Source: Euleptes europaea
Lineage: Eukaryota; Chordata; Lepidosauria; Squamata; Sphaerodactylidae
Direction of reading: 5' to 3'
NCBI RefSeq assembly: GCF_029931775.1
Contig: NC_079312.1
Span: forward strand, 13,461,821 to 13,525,820
Length of the DNA stretch: 64,000 nt
This document shows positions 1 to 10,689 of this stretch, piece after piece. A model generated the notes under the pieces. The model saw nothing but the letters and a program-made list of their open reading frames with translations, did not search any database and was not told where the DNA came from. The position numbers and the translations under genes were made by a program. Position 1 is the stretch's first letter; every line of letters begins with the position of its first letter.

Positions 1-81
1 GTCCCTTGACTTTTGTCCTGTCCTGCTCCTCGAGGAGCATGTTCCTTCTTGTTACTGAGGCAGATGCAGTTATGGGGGGAA

Positions 82-262
82 ACTGAACTTAGGCTTGCTA
101 GATTTGAATCCAGTAGCATCTTAGAGACTAACAAGATTTTCAGGTATGAGCTTTTGAGAGCCAAAACTCCCTTCGCTAAACACCTTTGTCTTCTTGGTCT
201 CTAAGGTGCTACCAGAATCGAATCTAGCTGTTCTACTGAAGACCAACATGGCTACCCTCTGA
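82..262 (+). repeat. Unclassified interspersed repeat (AGTAGCACCTTAGAGACCAAC family)
   Basis: TCTTAGAGACTAACAAGATT and an inverted partner GGTCTCTAAGGTGCTACCAG lie in one short unit, ending TCTACTGAAGACCAACATGG. Relatives are at about 10105-10265, 48725-48890 and 63365-63545. The class was not recognised. Confidence 0.5.
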
Positions 263-292
263 AACTGCACTTAGGCCTGGGAGCCTGAAAGG

Positions 293-501
293 TAGGGTTG
301 CCAGGTCCCTTTGCAACCAGTGGGAGGTTTTTGGGGTGGAGCCTGAGGAGGGCAGGGTTTAGGGAGGGGAGGGACTTCAATGCCATAGAGTCCAATTGCC
401 AAAGCAGCCATTTTCTCCAGGTGAACTGATCTCTATCGGCTGGAGATCAGTTGTAATAGCAGGAGATCTCCAGCTAGTACCTGGAGGTTGGCAACCCTAC
501 T
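293..501 (-). mobile_element. hAT-like MITE (TAGGGTTGCCA family)
   Basis: Termini TAGGGTTGCCA and TTGGCAACCCTA. The flanks CTGAAAGG and CTGTACGG match at 6 of 8 bases, consistent with an old 8-bp target duplication. The interior carries CTGGAGATCTCC and the GGCGGAGCCTGAGGAGGG block shared by about ten copies in the window. Confidence 0.75.
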
Positions 502-599
502 GTACGGAAGTACCAACATTTAAACCATATGAGAAATAATACATAATGTTACTTCTACTGTGGAACCCCCAGGAATATCATGGGAAACATTAAGAGCCA

Positions 600-825
600 G
601 CATATTATAGTGGTTGGAGAATCAGCCTAGGACCTGGGAGACCCAGGTTCAAATCCCGTCTACCATAGGAACTTGCTGGGTGACCTTGGCCCAGTTGCAC
701 ACACTCTCAGCCTAACCAACTTCACAGGGTTGTAAGGATAAAATGGAGGAGGGGAGAATGTTGCAAGCCATTTATTTTAGGCCCCCTCTGGGGAAAAAAG
801 TGGGGTACAAATGAAGTAAATTTTG
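600..825 (+). mobile_element. CORE-SINE/MIR-like tRNA SINE
   Basis: ATAGTGGTTGGAGAATCAGC and CAGGTTCAAATCCC form the tRNA-like head, with CTGGGTGACCTTGGCCCAGT and ACAGGGTTGTAAGGATAAAA as body. Related pieces are at 6725-6975, 10690-11020, 20985-21190, 32735-32930, 44385-44540 and 53080-53270. Confidence 0.6.
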
Positions 826-945
826 AAAATGGAAGGACGGGTCGCTGCAAAGAGAGCAAGGCATCACCAAAAATCCCACTTTTCTGTGGGATTTCTATAG
901 TAGCTCCAAGACCAAGCCACAAATCCAAAGGGCAGAGTCCCAGGT

Positions 946-3001
946 AGGGCTGTCAAAAAAAAAAAAATTCGGTACAGTTCGGATTCGGCCGAATTTGGCC
1001 CTTGTGGGTTCGGTACGTGCCGAAGTCCGAACTCCCCCACTTCGGATCCATTCAATTCGGCGGGAATTCAAAGTTCGGGGAAAAAATTCGGCCGAATAAA
1101 GCCATTAAAAACACAACCGCGCCTTTCCGCGGCTCTGGGGGGGGCATTTTTGGGCTTAGAGGTCCCAAACTTTCAGCAGAGCTTCAAAGGACGTATATTG
1201 AAAGACTCCCCAAGTTTTGTAAAGATTGGGTCAGGGGGGGCTGAGATATGGGCCCTGAAAGGGGTCCCCCCCACCCTTAATGTGGATCTCTCCGCAGAGC
1301 TTGCCGCCCACGCACAAAGCTCCCGGCCGACAAACAGCTGATGAGAGCAAGGGCGGGGCAGGTGCTAAGAACTTTGCAAAGCAACACAACTGCAGAGCAA
1401 CCCCTTTGCAAATATGCAAAGGGCGGGGCAGGTGTGAAGAATTTTGCAAAACAATACAACTGCAAAGCAACACAAGCACGCAATGCAAAACCTTTGCAAC
1501 AGTGCATAGCAACACCTGACACCTGGGAGTTTGCATACCATGGAAAGGGACAGAGGCAGCTGGCTATGCATAATGAGCAGGAGGGGGTGGAATGTCTCCT
1601 TTTGCATTGGACTTGGGACCAGGCAGATGCATTCTTTAAGTCACCATTTGAAAACCAGTTTTGAGCAAGCATCAATAACCTAACTGATCTTATGAATGAG
1701 GAAAAACCTGAAGAATAAAAATGAAGCCCCCCCTCAAACCAGGGAGAGAGAGACTGGAGGGGGAACACACACCCCCAGGCAGAACCGGCAAAAGCCCCCT
1801 TTGGCTTCCCCCCCCCCACCCACAGAAACTGCTCCCTCCCCACACACACACACAGACTCTGCTTTCCCCCCCACACACACACAGAAAAGAAAAAATATAG
1901 ATTAAAGCCCCCAAAGGGGTCTTACTGTGGCTGTCTTCTGTTCCAGCAGGAGGGGCTGGGAGGCTGGGTAATCCAATATGATTCCATTTGTATCCAATAT
2001 AAGATCCATATGTATGCATCTCTCGAGGGTGATCCATTCATCCCAATAGGGGAAAGGGGAAAGCCCATATCTCGGGGGGCCCTGACCCAATGTTTACAAA
2101 ACTTGGGTGGTCTCTTAAAAAGCCTTGACTGAAGCTCCGCCGAAAGTCTGGGATCGGCACACCCAAAAATGCGCCCCCTGCAGCCATGGAAAGAGAAAGG
2201 GGGGGAGCCAATATTTCAGCCCCCACTGAACCCATCTTTACAAAACTTGGGTGGTCTCTTAAGAGGGATTCTCTGAAGCTATGACAAAAGTTTGGGGGCT
2301 GAACCCCCAAAAAAGCGCCCCCTGCAGCCACAAAAATGGAAAAGGGGGGAGAGGAAAAAGGGGTGGAGCCCATATCTCGGGGGCCCCTGACCCAATGTTT
2401 ACAAAACTTGGGGGGTATCTTAAGAAGCCTAGTCTGATGCTCCGCTGAAAGTTTGGGGTCGGCACACCCAAAAATGCGCCCTCTGCAGCCATGGAAAGAA
2501 AAAAGGGGGGGAGCCCATATCTCGGGACCCCCTGACCCAATGTTTACAAAACTTGGGTGGTCTCTTAAAAAAACCTGTCTGAATATCCCCTGAAAGTTTG
2601 GGGTCGGTACCCCAAAAAATGCGCCCCCTGCAGCCACGGAAAGGAGCGAATGTGCACAAGCACCCCCTCACACACACATGAGGATTTCCCTCTCTCTCTC
2701 TCTTTCCCCGGCCAGCCGCACATCAGCTGATTCCTCCAGCACTCAATCCTGACTGATTGGCCAGAAGAAGACCCAGCTTGGCCACCGATTGGCCGGGGGA
2801 GGAGAATGCTGCTTACTGACGGTTATGCTGCTTACTGACGGCCGAATTGGCCGAATTTATTCGCCGAACTCCCGAACTCGCTGAATTCGGCCCCCCCGGT
2901 TGCCCGCCAGTTTTGAGTTCGGATCCGTCCGAACTAAAAACCGCCGAATCAAGGGAAATTCGGCTGATTTTCAGTTCGGGCCGAACCGAATTGACAGCCC
3001 T
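946..3001. mobile_element. 2.06-kb TIR DNA transposon, non-autonomous, 10-bp TSD
   Basis: The ends are AGGGCTGTCAA and its inverse TTGACAGCCCT. The flanks are the perfect 10-bp duplication AGTCCCAGGT (936-945 and 3002-3011). Subterminal DNA on both sides is packed with TTCGG/CCGAA words, possible transposase-binding repeats. Inside are two copies of a roughly 85-bp unit (about 1345-1510), short CA-rich tracts near 1840-1885, four tandem units of about 150 bp (about 2050-2640), and one inverted unit of the same type (about 1140-1270). No transposase was recognised. Open frames across the tandem units follow the unit period and are not credible genes. A 10-bp duplication would suit a Mutator-like (MULE) family, but the family is inference. 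Confidence 0.75.
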
Positions 3002-3092
3002 AGTCCCAGGTACAAATCTCATCTCCAGCCTGAACTCACTGAGTATACCCAGGCAAAATAGTGTTACCCATCCACTCCCCACCCCCAAATAG

Positions 3093-3298
3093 GGTTGCAG
3101 GGTCCAGGTAGGGAAATACTTGGAGATTTTGGGGGGCGGAGCCTGAGGAGGGCAGGGTTTGGAAAGGGGGGGGACTTCAATGCCATAGAGTCCAATTGCC
3201 AAAACGGCCATTTTCTCCAGGGGAACTGATTTATATTGCCTGGAGATCAGCTGTAATAGCGAGAGATCTCCAGCCACCACCCAAAGGATGGCAACCCT
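3093..3298 (-). mobile_element. hAT-like MITE (TAGGGTTGCCA family)
   Basis: A full-length copy just right of the 946-3001 element, with TAGGGTTGC and GGCAACCCTA ends and the same interior as the other copies. Confidence 0.7.
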
Positions 3299-4127
3299 AT
3301 CTCCCCAACAGGTGAACTAATACTGGCCCACCTTATAGGGTTGTTGTAAGGAATGTATCTCATTGGATTACATCTGCAATATACCCCGCGCTCCTCTTTT
3401 AAACATCTACAAACTGCAGACTAAGACTTTCCCCCTATCACAGCCTGAAACTTCTTTCTCTCCCCTCCCCAACTTTTTCTTTCTTTTTTTGCTCTGAACA
3501 CTCATCTGGTATTTTAATGATTGTTTCACAGACCAATGTGGCTTTTAACAAACTTTATCCGAAATAGGAAACGTGGCTGAAATCAATTATTTAAAAACAG
3601 CCTTCATTTCAGTCATTCCATCCTGATTTGCAAGGCTTAATCTCAGCCAGGCCTAAATTTTGCTTCCACCCTGCCCCCAATTTTCCTCTTTTAAAGGGCA
3701 GGGGGAGGTGAGTGAAAAAGTAATACAAGGAAAACATACCTCTGAGAATATACAGAATGCCAGATGATGAGTAAGCCACATTGCCTACTCTTGCAGTGCA
3801 GGCATTGAAGATCAAGGGGAAGTGCTTCCAGGTCAAAGAGCATTTCTGGTTGCCAAAGCCCCAAAAATAGGGTCCATGCACAAAGGAACCATTTTTTTTC
3901 TTCCTGTTGGGTAGTTATGGGTTCTGTGGCCTGTAGTAACTGCCTTATGCCATTTATATTTTGCCAGGTTCCTGAAGCAGACCTGTGGAAAGCTGCATTA
4001 TAAATACAACAAATCTGTAAGCAAAAAAAATAAAAAAAAAAATTTAAATTGGGAAAATATGGCTGTAGAAAGGCAATTGGTGAGATGTACTGAGTGAGCT
4101 TAAGATCTAGGAGATCTGAGTTCACAG

Positions 4128-4297
4128 CCTCATTACAACTGATCTCCAGCCGACAGAGATCAGTTCACCTGGAGAGTATGGCCATTTGGCAATACGACTC
4201 TGTGGCATTGAAGTCCCTCCCCTCTACAAACCCCGCCCTCCTCAGGCTCCGCCCCAAAAACCTCCCACCTGTGGCAAAGAGGGACCTGGCAACCCTA
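4128..4297 (+). mobile_element. hAT-like MITE, left-truncated
   Basis: Starts inside the family at CAACTGATCTCCAGCC and keeps the GGCAACCCTA end. Confidence 0.65.
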
Positions 4298-4444
4298 ACA
4301 CTGTGCCAGCTGCACAAATGTCCTTAGCTCTTTTTATTATGGATTCAAAGTAACCCCGAGCTCTAAGTGCCTGAGAAAGCTCTAAGGCCGAGCTCTCAAA
4401 ATCAGTTGAAGTTGAGGAACTGAGTTTTAACCTTAGGAATTGCC

Positions 4445-4959
4445 GGGACAGGGTAAAAGCCGGAACGGGCATTAAACATATAATAGTTCCGCAAAAAACA
4501 ATGGCATGCCTTGCAGGGGCTCCAGAACAATATTTTAGAAATCAAAATGCAGAGAGAGCGCATTTATAAACCCCTTTTTGATTCCTGAAATATTTTTCTG
4601 GAGCCCCTGCAAGGCATGCCACTGTTTTTTGCTGTGGTATTATTTGTTTAATGCTTGTTCCGGAGGCATTTTGGCCTGGAAAGGGTTAATAAATGCACAT
4701 TCTCTCCCCGTTTTGATTTCTGAAATATTTTTCTGGAGCCCCTGCAAGGCATGCCACTGTTATTTGCTGTGGTATTATTTGTTTAATGCCTGTTCCGGAG
4801 GCATTTTGGCCTGGAAAGGGTTAATAAATGCACACTCTCTCCCCGTTTTGATTTCTAAAATATTTTTCTGGAGCCCCTGCAAGGCATGCCACTGTTTTTT
4901 GCTGTGGTATTATTTGTTTAATGCCTGTTCCAGGCCGTTCCGGCTTTTACCCTGTCCTA
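4445..4959. mobile_element. Fold-back TIR element with 135-bp tandem units
   Basis: The ends read GGACAGGGTAAAAGCCGG and its inverse, flanked by the 8-bp duplication GAATTGCC (4437-4444 and 4960-4967). The left arm of about 120 bp is an inverted copy of the right arm, so a long hairpin is possible. Between the arms a 135-bp unit recurs (landmarks at 4587, 4722 and 4857). As 135 is a multiple of three, an accidental open frame with a 45-residue period runs through it. An 8-bp duplication suits hAT or P-type transposition. No coding for a transposase was seen. Confidence 0.65.
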
Positions 4960-5019
4960 GAATTGCCCATATCGCTTTAAGAGGCTTTGCCAACTCATTT
5001 TGCACCTGTGGTTCATCAG

Positions 5020-5617
5020 ACTTGATATCGTTCTCTGTGACTTGGATAGTCAGCTAGGATTTGGCCATGGCTGCAATACAGAAGACAGCTAGAATGCTCC
5101 TCTGTTTAAATGGTATGCATCTATACTTTCATGTTGTTATAATTATTCTTTGCATGCAGCTTTCTGCACAACTTTAGATTGACTTTATGTTTGTAGTGTT
5201 GCACATTACAGTTGTATTTTATGATATGTTTAGACAGAAATATTAAGCTCCTAAGGAAGAATCCTATAGGATCTCGGAATAGGATCACCACGCTCCGATG
5301 CTGGTCAATTCCACTCAAGCACGGACATGACTGATGAAGATTTATATGGAAAGGGACGTTTATGTATCGGACTCCCTTTTTGCATTCCAGTGCTGAGATT
5401 GAAGATTACTCCTTCTTTATGTCAAAGTAGTTCGGAGATATTGTTATTTTTTGGTACTTACCTTGATGTTATATTGCTGGGTTTTGCAGACTATGCATAT
5501 ATTTGTTGTTATCTGTGCACCCGTGTATTATTATAGTTTCTTGTTATAGTAGTACTATTGGCCACCATGCTTTTGTTCTTTATTTGCTAATCTCCCTGAG
5601 CACAAAATTATAGTTTA
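5020..5617. other. No gene recognised; AT-rich relic sequence
   Basis: AT-rich DNA with no splice-supported exon. CTGATGAAGATTTATATGG near 5330, followed by GGAAAGGGACG, weakly resembles Penelope-like end motifs. Confidence 0.4.
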
Positions 5618-5819
5618 GTCTAACCTCCAGGTGGTAGCTGGAGATCTCCTGCTATTGCAACTGATCTCCAGCCAACAGAGATGAGTTCACCTGGAGAAAA
5701 TGGCTACCTTGGCAATTGGACTGTATGGCATTGAAGTCCCTCCCCCCAAACCCCGCCCTCCTCAGGCTCCGCCCCAAAAACCTCTCAGTGGTGGTGAAGA
5801 GGGACCTGGCAACCCTACA
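5618..5819 (+). mobile_element. hAT-like MITE
   Basis: A nearly full copy (AACCTCCAGGTGGTAGCTGG to GGCAACCCTA), lacking the extreme left terminus. Confidence 0.7.
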
Positions 5820-6107
5820 CCTGTCCCAACTTCCCTCTGATAGGCTCAGGGTTCTCAACTTTTCCTATCAGCAGGCCAGTGAAACGGGGTTGCCCATTGA
5901 CAAAGGTAAAATTTTGGATTCCACATGTTAATAGATCACTTCAGGATGCAATGGTTCCACATTAACATACCACACCCTCATTAGCACATTATCTAGATAC
6001 TTACAGGACAATGATTAGCACATTACCTTTAATACTTTGCAGGACAATGACTCAGCTCAAACCCAACCCCCTTCTGACTATATATTACTCTTCCTACACA
6101 CTTGACA

Positions 6108-6232
6108 CTGAGAGACACTGTCCTTCAGTGTTACTCCTCTGAAGATGCCTGCCACAGCTGCTGGCGAAACGTCAGGAAAGAAAATACCAAGACCACGGTC
6201 ACACAGCCCAGATAACCTACAAGAACCGATAA
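6108..6232 (+). mobile_element. Penelope-like end fragment with hammerhead-like motif
   Basis: A single copy of the arm found in the 36145-36358 palindrome, including CTGAAGATGCC and GCGAAACGTCAG. It differs from that arm at a few bases and has no partner arm nearby. Confidence 0.5.
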
Positions 6233-6724
6233 AAAATTTTGCATTCTTGGAGGATTCCCTAGGTACAGAGAAAAATATGGCTTTGTACATTAGAAAAACA
6301 GGGAAGAAGAACTAAGCCTGATAAGGACTGAGCATGCTCAGTGACTTCCAGGAAGCAAGGAATGTTGAGGGTGGTGAGCAGAGAAAGAGATTTGGGCTGA
6401 GCGGAAAGCTCCAAAATGTCCTGTCCCTCTAATAAAGGCTTAATGGGATATTCAACACCAGGTGGTTTACATGACACCAAAAACTTTGGCTACCTATTTC
6501 CTTATATTACGTTTTTGTTAAAGGGACAGGACATTTTGCTTCAGGCCTGTTGGCAACCTGAAGCATTAAATTATATCCTGAACCCGCATAAATTATATCC
6601 TGAACCCGTTATATCCTGAACCCAAACAGGGAAGTTAACCCAAAGGGCTCGTTTTTGCTAGGCCTTAAATATATTCTTGCACATGTGGTTATGTGGTTAT
6701 GTGCAGCTCCTGTTCCTGTAGGAG

Positions 6725-6975
6725 TTGCTTAAAACTTATTTATTTAGAAATTTATTGGAAACCCTGTTATTCTCCACAATGGGGATCCAAAATGGCTTAC
6801 AACATTATTATCCCCCTCCTCCCATTTTATCCTCACAAGAACAGTCCTCTGGGGTCAGTAACATACTCTCTGGGCTGAGGGTGTATTACTCACCCAAGCT
6901 CACCCAGCAAACTTCCATGGCACAGTGGGGATTTGAACCTGGGTCCCCCAGATCTTGTCCAACACTCTAATATGG
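6725..6975 (-). mobile_element. CORE-SINE/MIR-like fragment
   Basis: CCATTTTATCCTCACAAGAA, CCCAAGCTCACCCAGCAAAC and GGGGATTTGAACCTGGGTCC are the inverted family text. Confidence 0.55.
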
Positions 6976-7169
6976 GCAAGGACTGGGTAGAAATCTATTC
7001 CTCACCCCTCCCCCACCCCCTTTGAACCTTTCTCCAGGACAAAGACTCAGTGACTGGTGGGAGGGTGGGGGAGCTTCACCAGCAGGATTTCTCTGTTGAA
7101 TTTCTGTCTGTTTATTGTGCAAGCATCTCAGCAGGGAAAAGGTGGCATATCTGGGGGTGTGGATACTAA

Positions 7170-7385
7170 GTTGGATGGCCCAGGCTAGCCTGATCTCGTC
7201 AGATCTCAGAAGCTAAGCAGGGTCGGCCCTGGTTAGTATTTGGATGGGAGTCCACCAAGGAATACCAGGGTTGCTGTGCAGAGGAAGGCACTGGCAAACC
7301 GCCTCTGTTAGTCTCTTGCCATGAAAACCCCAAAAAAGGGGTTGCCATAAGTCGGCTGCGACATGAAGGCACTTTACACACAGAG
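7170..7385 (+). mobile_element. 5S rRNA-derived SINE
   Basis: CCTGATCTCGTCAGATCTCA, then AGCTAAGCAGGGTCGG and TTTGGATGGGAG closely match 5S rRNA, including the internal control region. The tail GGTTGCCATAAGTCGGCTGC leads into a CA repeat and is shared with the Bov-B-type LINE at 36985-37325. Confidence 0.85.
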
Positions 7386-7635
7386 ATACTAAGTTATCAC
7401 ACTTGCCTCCTTTCTGACTGGGATTCTCTCCCCTTAGTGCCTGCGTGACAGAGAAGAAATCAGCATTTGAACCCACATCTCTGGATTCTCATATTGGGGA
7501 AAACTGCATCCCCTTAACTTGTGCTTAGCACGCAGCTATGAACTACAAGCGCTGGAGTGCTACCAGCCGATTAGGAAAAAAATACTTAATGTGAACTATA
7601 TTGAAACAAGTGGGGTCCTCCCCCCCCCCATTGCT

Positions 7636-8150
7636 GATAGGGTTGCCAGCTCCAGGTTGGGAAATACCTGAAGATTTTGGGGGCGGAGCCTGAGGAGGGC
7701 GGGGTTTGGGGAGGGAATCTCCAGCTATTACCTGGAGGTTTGGAAATCAGCACAGTCAAAGTACACCACACAGGTGTACACATATTCTCAATGCTATAGA
7801 TGCAAATATGCCATTTTTCTTTATGGTGAGGTTGAAAAGTCCAATTCAAGTCGGATATCCAATGAATGGTGTAATCCAAAAAGAATGAGCTTGAAACGGC
7901 CGTCCCCCAGCTCATTCTTTTTGGATTATACCATACACCTGTGTGGTTGACATTGAGAGAAGTTTGTATATATGTATCATAGTAGGATAGCATTTGTTGT
8001 TATATAACAGTTATTGTAATTTGTCCTAATCACTAATAATAATTTTGTAATTTTGTACTTTGACTGTGCTGATTTCCAAACCTACTAGGTACAGGCATAG
8101 TGATGCTCTTATTTGTTTAATCTATTACCTGGAGGTTGGCAGCCCTAGAC
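7636..8150 (-). mobile_element. hAT-like MITE interrupted by a 381-bp insertion
   Basis: TAGGGTTGCCAGCTCC at the left and TTGGCAGCCCTAG at the right belong to one copy, internally shortened, split by the 7741-8121 element and its 16-bp duplication. Confidence 0.7.
7741..8121 (-). mobile_element. Penelope-like or related retroelement end inserted in a MITE, 16-bp TSD
   Basis: Flanked by the perfect 16-bp duplication CTATTACCTGGAGGTT (7725-7740 and 8122-8137). Perfect 25-bp inverted arms lie at 7741-7765 and 8054-8078, followed by a 43-bp tail. Near the middle is a hairpin (arms about 7873-7892 and 7908-7927) whose loop contains GAAACGGCCGTC, resembling the GAAAC/GUC part of a hammerhead ribozyme with palindromic stem III. 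It interrupts a hAT-like MITE copy. The family assignment is inference. The duplication and arms are read directly. Confidence 0.6.
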
Positions 8151-8226
8151 TGGTGAGGAACCACGAGGGAACAATAGGGAGATTTCCCCCTCCCCCTATG
8201 GAGCAAGATGACTGGTCTCTGGGTGG

Positions 8227-8345
8227 GGTTGCCAACCTCCAGTGGGGTCTGGAGCTCTCCTGGGATTTCAGCGGATCTCCAGACTACAGAGATCAGTTCC
8301 CCTGGAGAAAATGGCAGCTTCGGAGGGCAGACTCTTTGGCACCAC
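8227..8345 (+). mobile_element. MITE variant, partial
   Basis: GGGTTGCCAACCTCCAGTG followed by family text (GGATCTCCAGACTACAGAG, then CCCTGGAGAAAATGGC). The GGCTCCGCCC block and right end are missing or diverged, probably a subfamily. Confidence 0.5.
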
Positions 8346-9070
8346 GAGCCTGCTGAGCTCCCTTCCCTACCCACTCTGGCATGTAAAGGACTATCTTAAC
8401 AAAACTGTTGTGAGAATTAAGGTGTGCGAACTGCTTTTGAAGGCTTAAAAACACAATACAACAAATATTTTTATTGATGTTCATTATGTAATCCAGCAAG
8501 GATCCAGAGAGCTATTCTTTGAAGGGCTTCCTTCCCTTAATTCTCACAACAGTTTGGTAAGATAGTCCTTTACCTTTTTTCCTTTTTTTAAAGGACCTTC
8601 CCTCCCTCCCCAAAAAGAAACCAGCCTGATGAGGACTGAATGTACTTGTTGTCGTCCAGGGTTCAAACCGCCAATTGGTCACAAAGTTCACTGGCTGACC
8701 AAAGGTCAGTCACCCTCTCCCATCTTACCTCACAGAGGTGGTGTGAGGATAAAATGGAGGAACAGAGAGTCATAAATGCTGCTTCATTATCAAAATGTGA
8801 TAATTTTCTGTGTGGAGAATCTCTGCCCACCAAGAGGGGACTAGCTGGCTCCTTAGGAGGAGGAGTGATGATCAGATGAGGGCAGCTACTAATATTTTTT
8901 ATGTATTTGTTAAAAAATGTATACCGCAGGTTTTTCCTGAGAGAGAACTGAAGGGGTGTACACTGAGGTGCTGCTATTTAACCCGAGCCAAAGCGTGGCT
9001 GTCTGAAGAAAAGCTGCCCTGTGTGAACGGTTCGGATGCGCCTGGGGAAAAATCGCCAGGCGTGGGTGTC

Positions 9071-9176
9071 AGTTCTAGCCCTGCGGCAAACCCATAAACA
9101 GATTCCAGATGTTTGTGTGTGCAGGGTGTGTGTTCAAAAGTTCTAGCCCTGCGGCAAACCCATAAACAGATTCCAG
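9071..9176. repeat. 38-bp direct duplication with copied 30-bp filler
   Basis: The segments 9071-9108 and 9139-9176 are identical (AGTTCTAGCCCTGCGG start). The spacer plus its AG edge (9109-9140, 32 bases) is identical to 10299-10330. Confidence 0.8.
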
Positions 9177-10104
9177 CAGACGGCAAGTCCACAAAAGCAG
9201 TTTTATTGACTAGACTCGACAGGTTACAGAAGCCATATTCAGAATGACACTAGTAAGGGGCTAAGGCAAGGCACATGGCATATATGGAAAAGCAAAAGGA
9301 GATAACCAGTAGCCCAGGCAACCCCCCTCCCAGAGGCAGGAAGGAGTACTTGGCAATTCCCACACTAAAGGAATCTATGAAGGACTCTATGAAGTCTAAA
9401 CACGGGGCACGGACTGGCCTTGGAGAGAACTGCAAAACAACACCTGGGAGCACAACCATGAACTGTCTTCATGGCCTGCTTCCATTCTTCACAATGCTTT
9501 GTCAAAACCTGCTTTGCTGCAAAGGAAAGTTGGTGGCCAGGATCCCAGCAGGAGAAAGGGTGTAGTGCGTCAACACCAGATCAGTATTCTCTCTAGTGGG
9601 ACAACATTTTTTATTCCAGTACAAAATATTCTAAGCGCCTCACAAAGTTCTGAGGTTTCCCCTCAAATCTTGAACTTTGAGAAGTAACTTTGGTGCTAAC
9701 AGTGGTTGGGCACTGTGTGAACCGACTGCTGGACTTGATGGGCTTGGAGAGCCAATGCACATCAGAGGAGACAGTACTGAGCTAGATGGCCTGCCGCAGC
9801 AAAAAATCAAAAGTACAGTGCTTTATAATTTATGAGGGGCCATGGTTCAGCAATAGAGCCCAAGCTCTCTCTGTGTGTGTGTGTTTGTGTGCAGCACCCT
9901 CTGGGGGCAGGGGAACATCACACCTGGAGTCCATGGGGTCTTGAGATCACGAGTCCAGTCACTGTTTCTTTAAGCCAGTTACTTTATTCAGCAAGATCAC
10001 TCAGCAGTCTTCATATGGAGGAGCGGTGACTCACACCTGGTTCTCCAGACTGGAGTCAGCCGCTCTTAACCACTACGCCACAACTGGCTGTCTGGTTAAA
10101 ATAG

Positions 10105-10265
10105 TTTCAGTGGGGAGCTGTGTTGATCTGCAGTAGAACAGCTAGGTCCAGTAGGACCTTAGAGACCAACAGGGATTTTCAGGGTAGGGCGTGCGCTTTC
10201 GAGAATCAAAGTTCCCCATACTCGAGTCTAGCTAGTCATTAGTAGAAACTACTGAGCTAGACGGG
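10105..10265 (+). repeat. Unclassified interspersed repeat, same family as 82-262
   Basis: CAGTAGAACAGCTAGGTCCA and AGTAGGACCTTAGAGACCAA. Confidence 0.45.
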
Positions 10266-10432
10266 CTGACAGTGTGATTTGGTGTAAGACAACTTTAAAT
10301 GTTTGTGTGTGCAGGGTGTGTGTTCAAAAGCAGATTGTGCTATGCCCTGGGGAAGGGAACTGTATTCAGTTCTTTAAAAGTTACACTAGACATTGATGTG
10401 CAGCTAAAATAGTCTTTTGGGTACGAGCCATT

Positions 10433-10645
10433 GTACTGGCTGTGGCTCAGTGCAAGGGCAACTGCTTGGTATGCAGAAGGTCCCAGGTTCAATCCCCGGC
10501 ATCTCCAGTTGAAGGGACCAGGTGAGTAGGTGATGTGAAAGACCTTCTCTACCTGAGACCCTGGAGAGCCGCTGCCGGTCTGAGTAGGCAATACTGACTT
10601 TGATGGACCAAGGGTCTGATTCAGTATAAGGCAGTTTCATGTGTT
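10433..10645 (+). mobile_element. tRNA-derived SINE, type 1
   Basis: Box A region GCTGTGGCTCAGTGCAAGGG and box B GGTTCAATCCC, then the shared body to TATAAGGCAGTTTCATGTG. Confidence 0.8.
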
Positions 10646-10689
10646 TAGTTCTTTGCCTGGAGACAGCAGCACCAGCGTTAGAGGATATT

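Larger units (their letters stand above)
8350..10430. other. Gene-free stretch downstream of locus A
   Basis: It holds a MIR-like fragment (about 8690-8780), the 38-bp duplication at 9071-9176, CR1-like text near 9690-9810, a TG repeat near 9865 and the unclassified repeat at 10105. No coding sequence is supported. Confidence 0.5.

Noticed and set aside
2038-2637. 199-residue minus-strand open frame with repeated NFQ/FVNIGSG text
   Set aside because: It is produced by tandem units inside a non-autonomous transposon. The repeats recur in other frames with shifts, so it is a periodic artefact.
4578-5057. 159-residue plus-strand frame with 45-residue repeats
   Set aside because: The 135-bp repeat unit is a multiple of three, which keeps the frame open by itself. 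It lies in a fold-back element.
7185-7290. A genuine 5S rRNA gene
   Set aside because: The 5S similarity is diverged, lacks the proper 3' end, continues into a SINE tail and recurs about ten times in both orientations.
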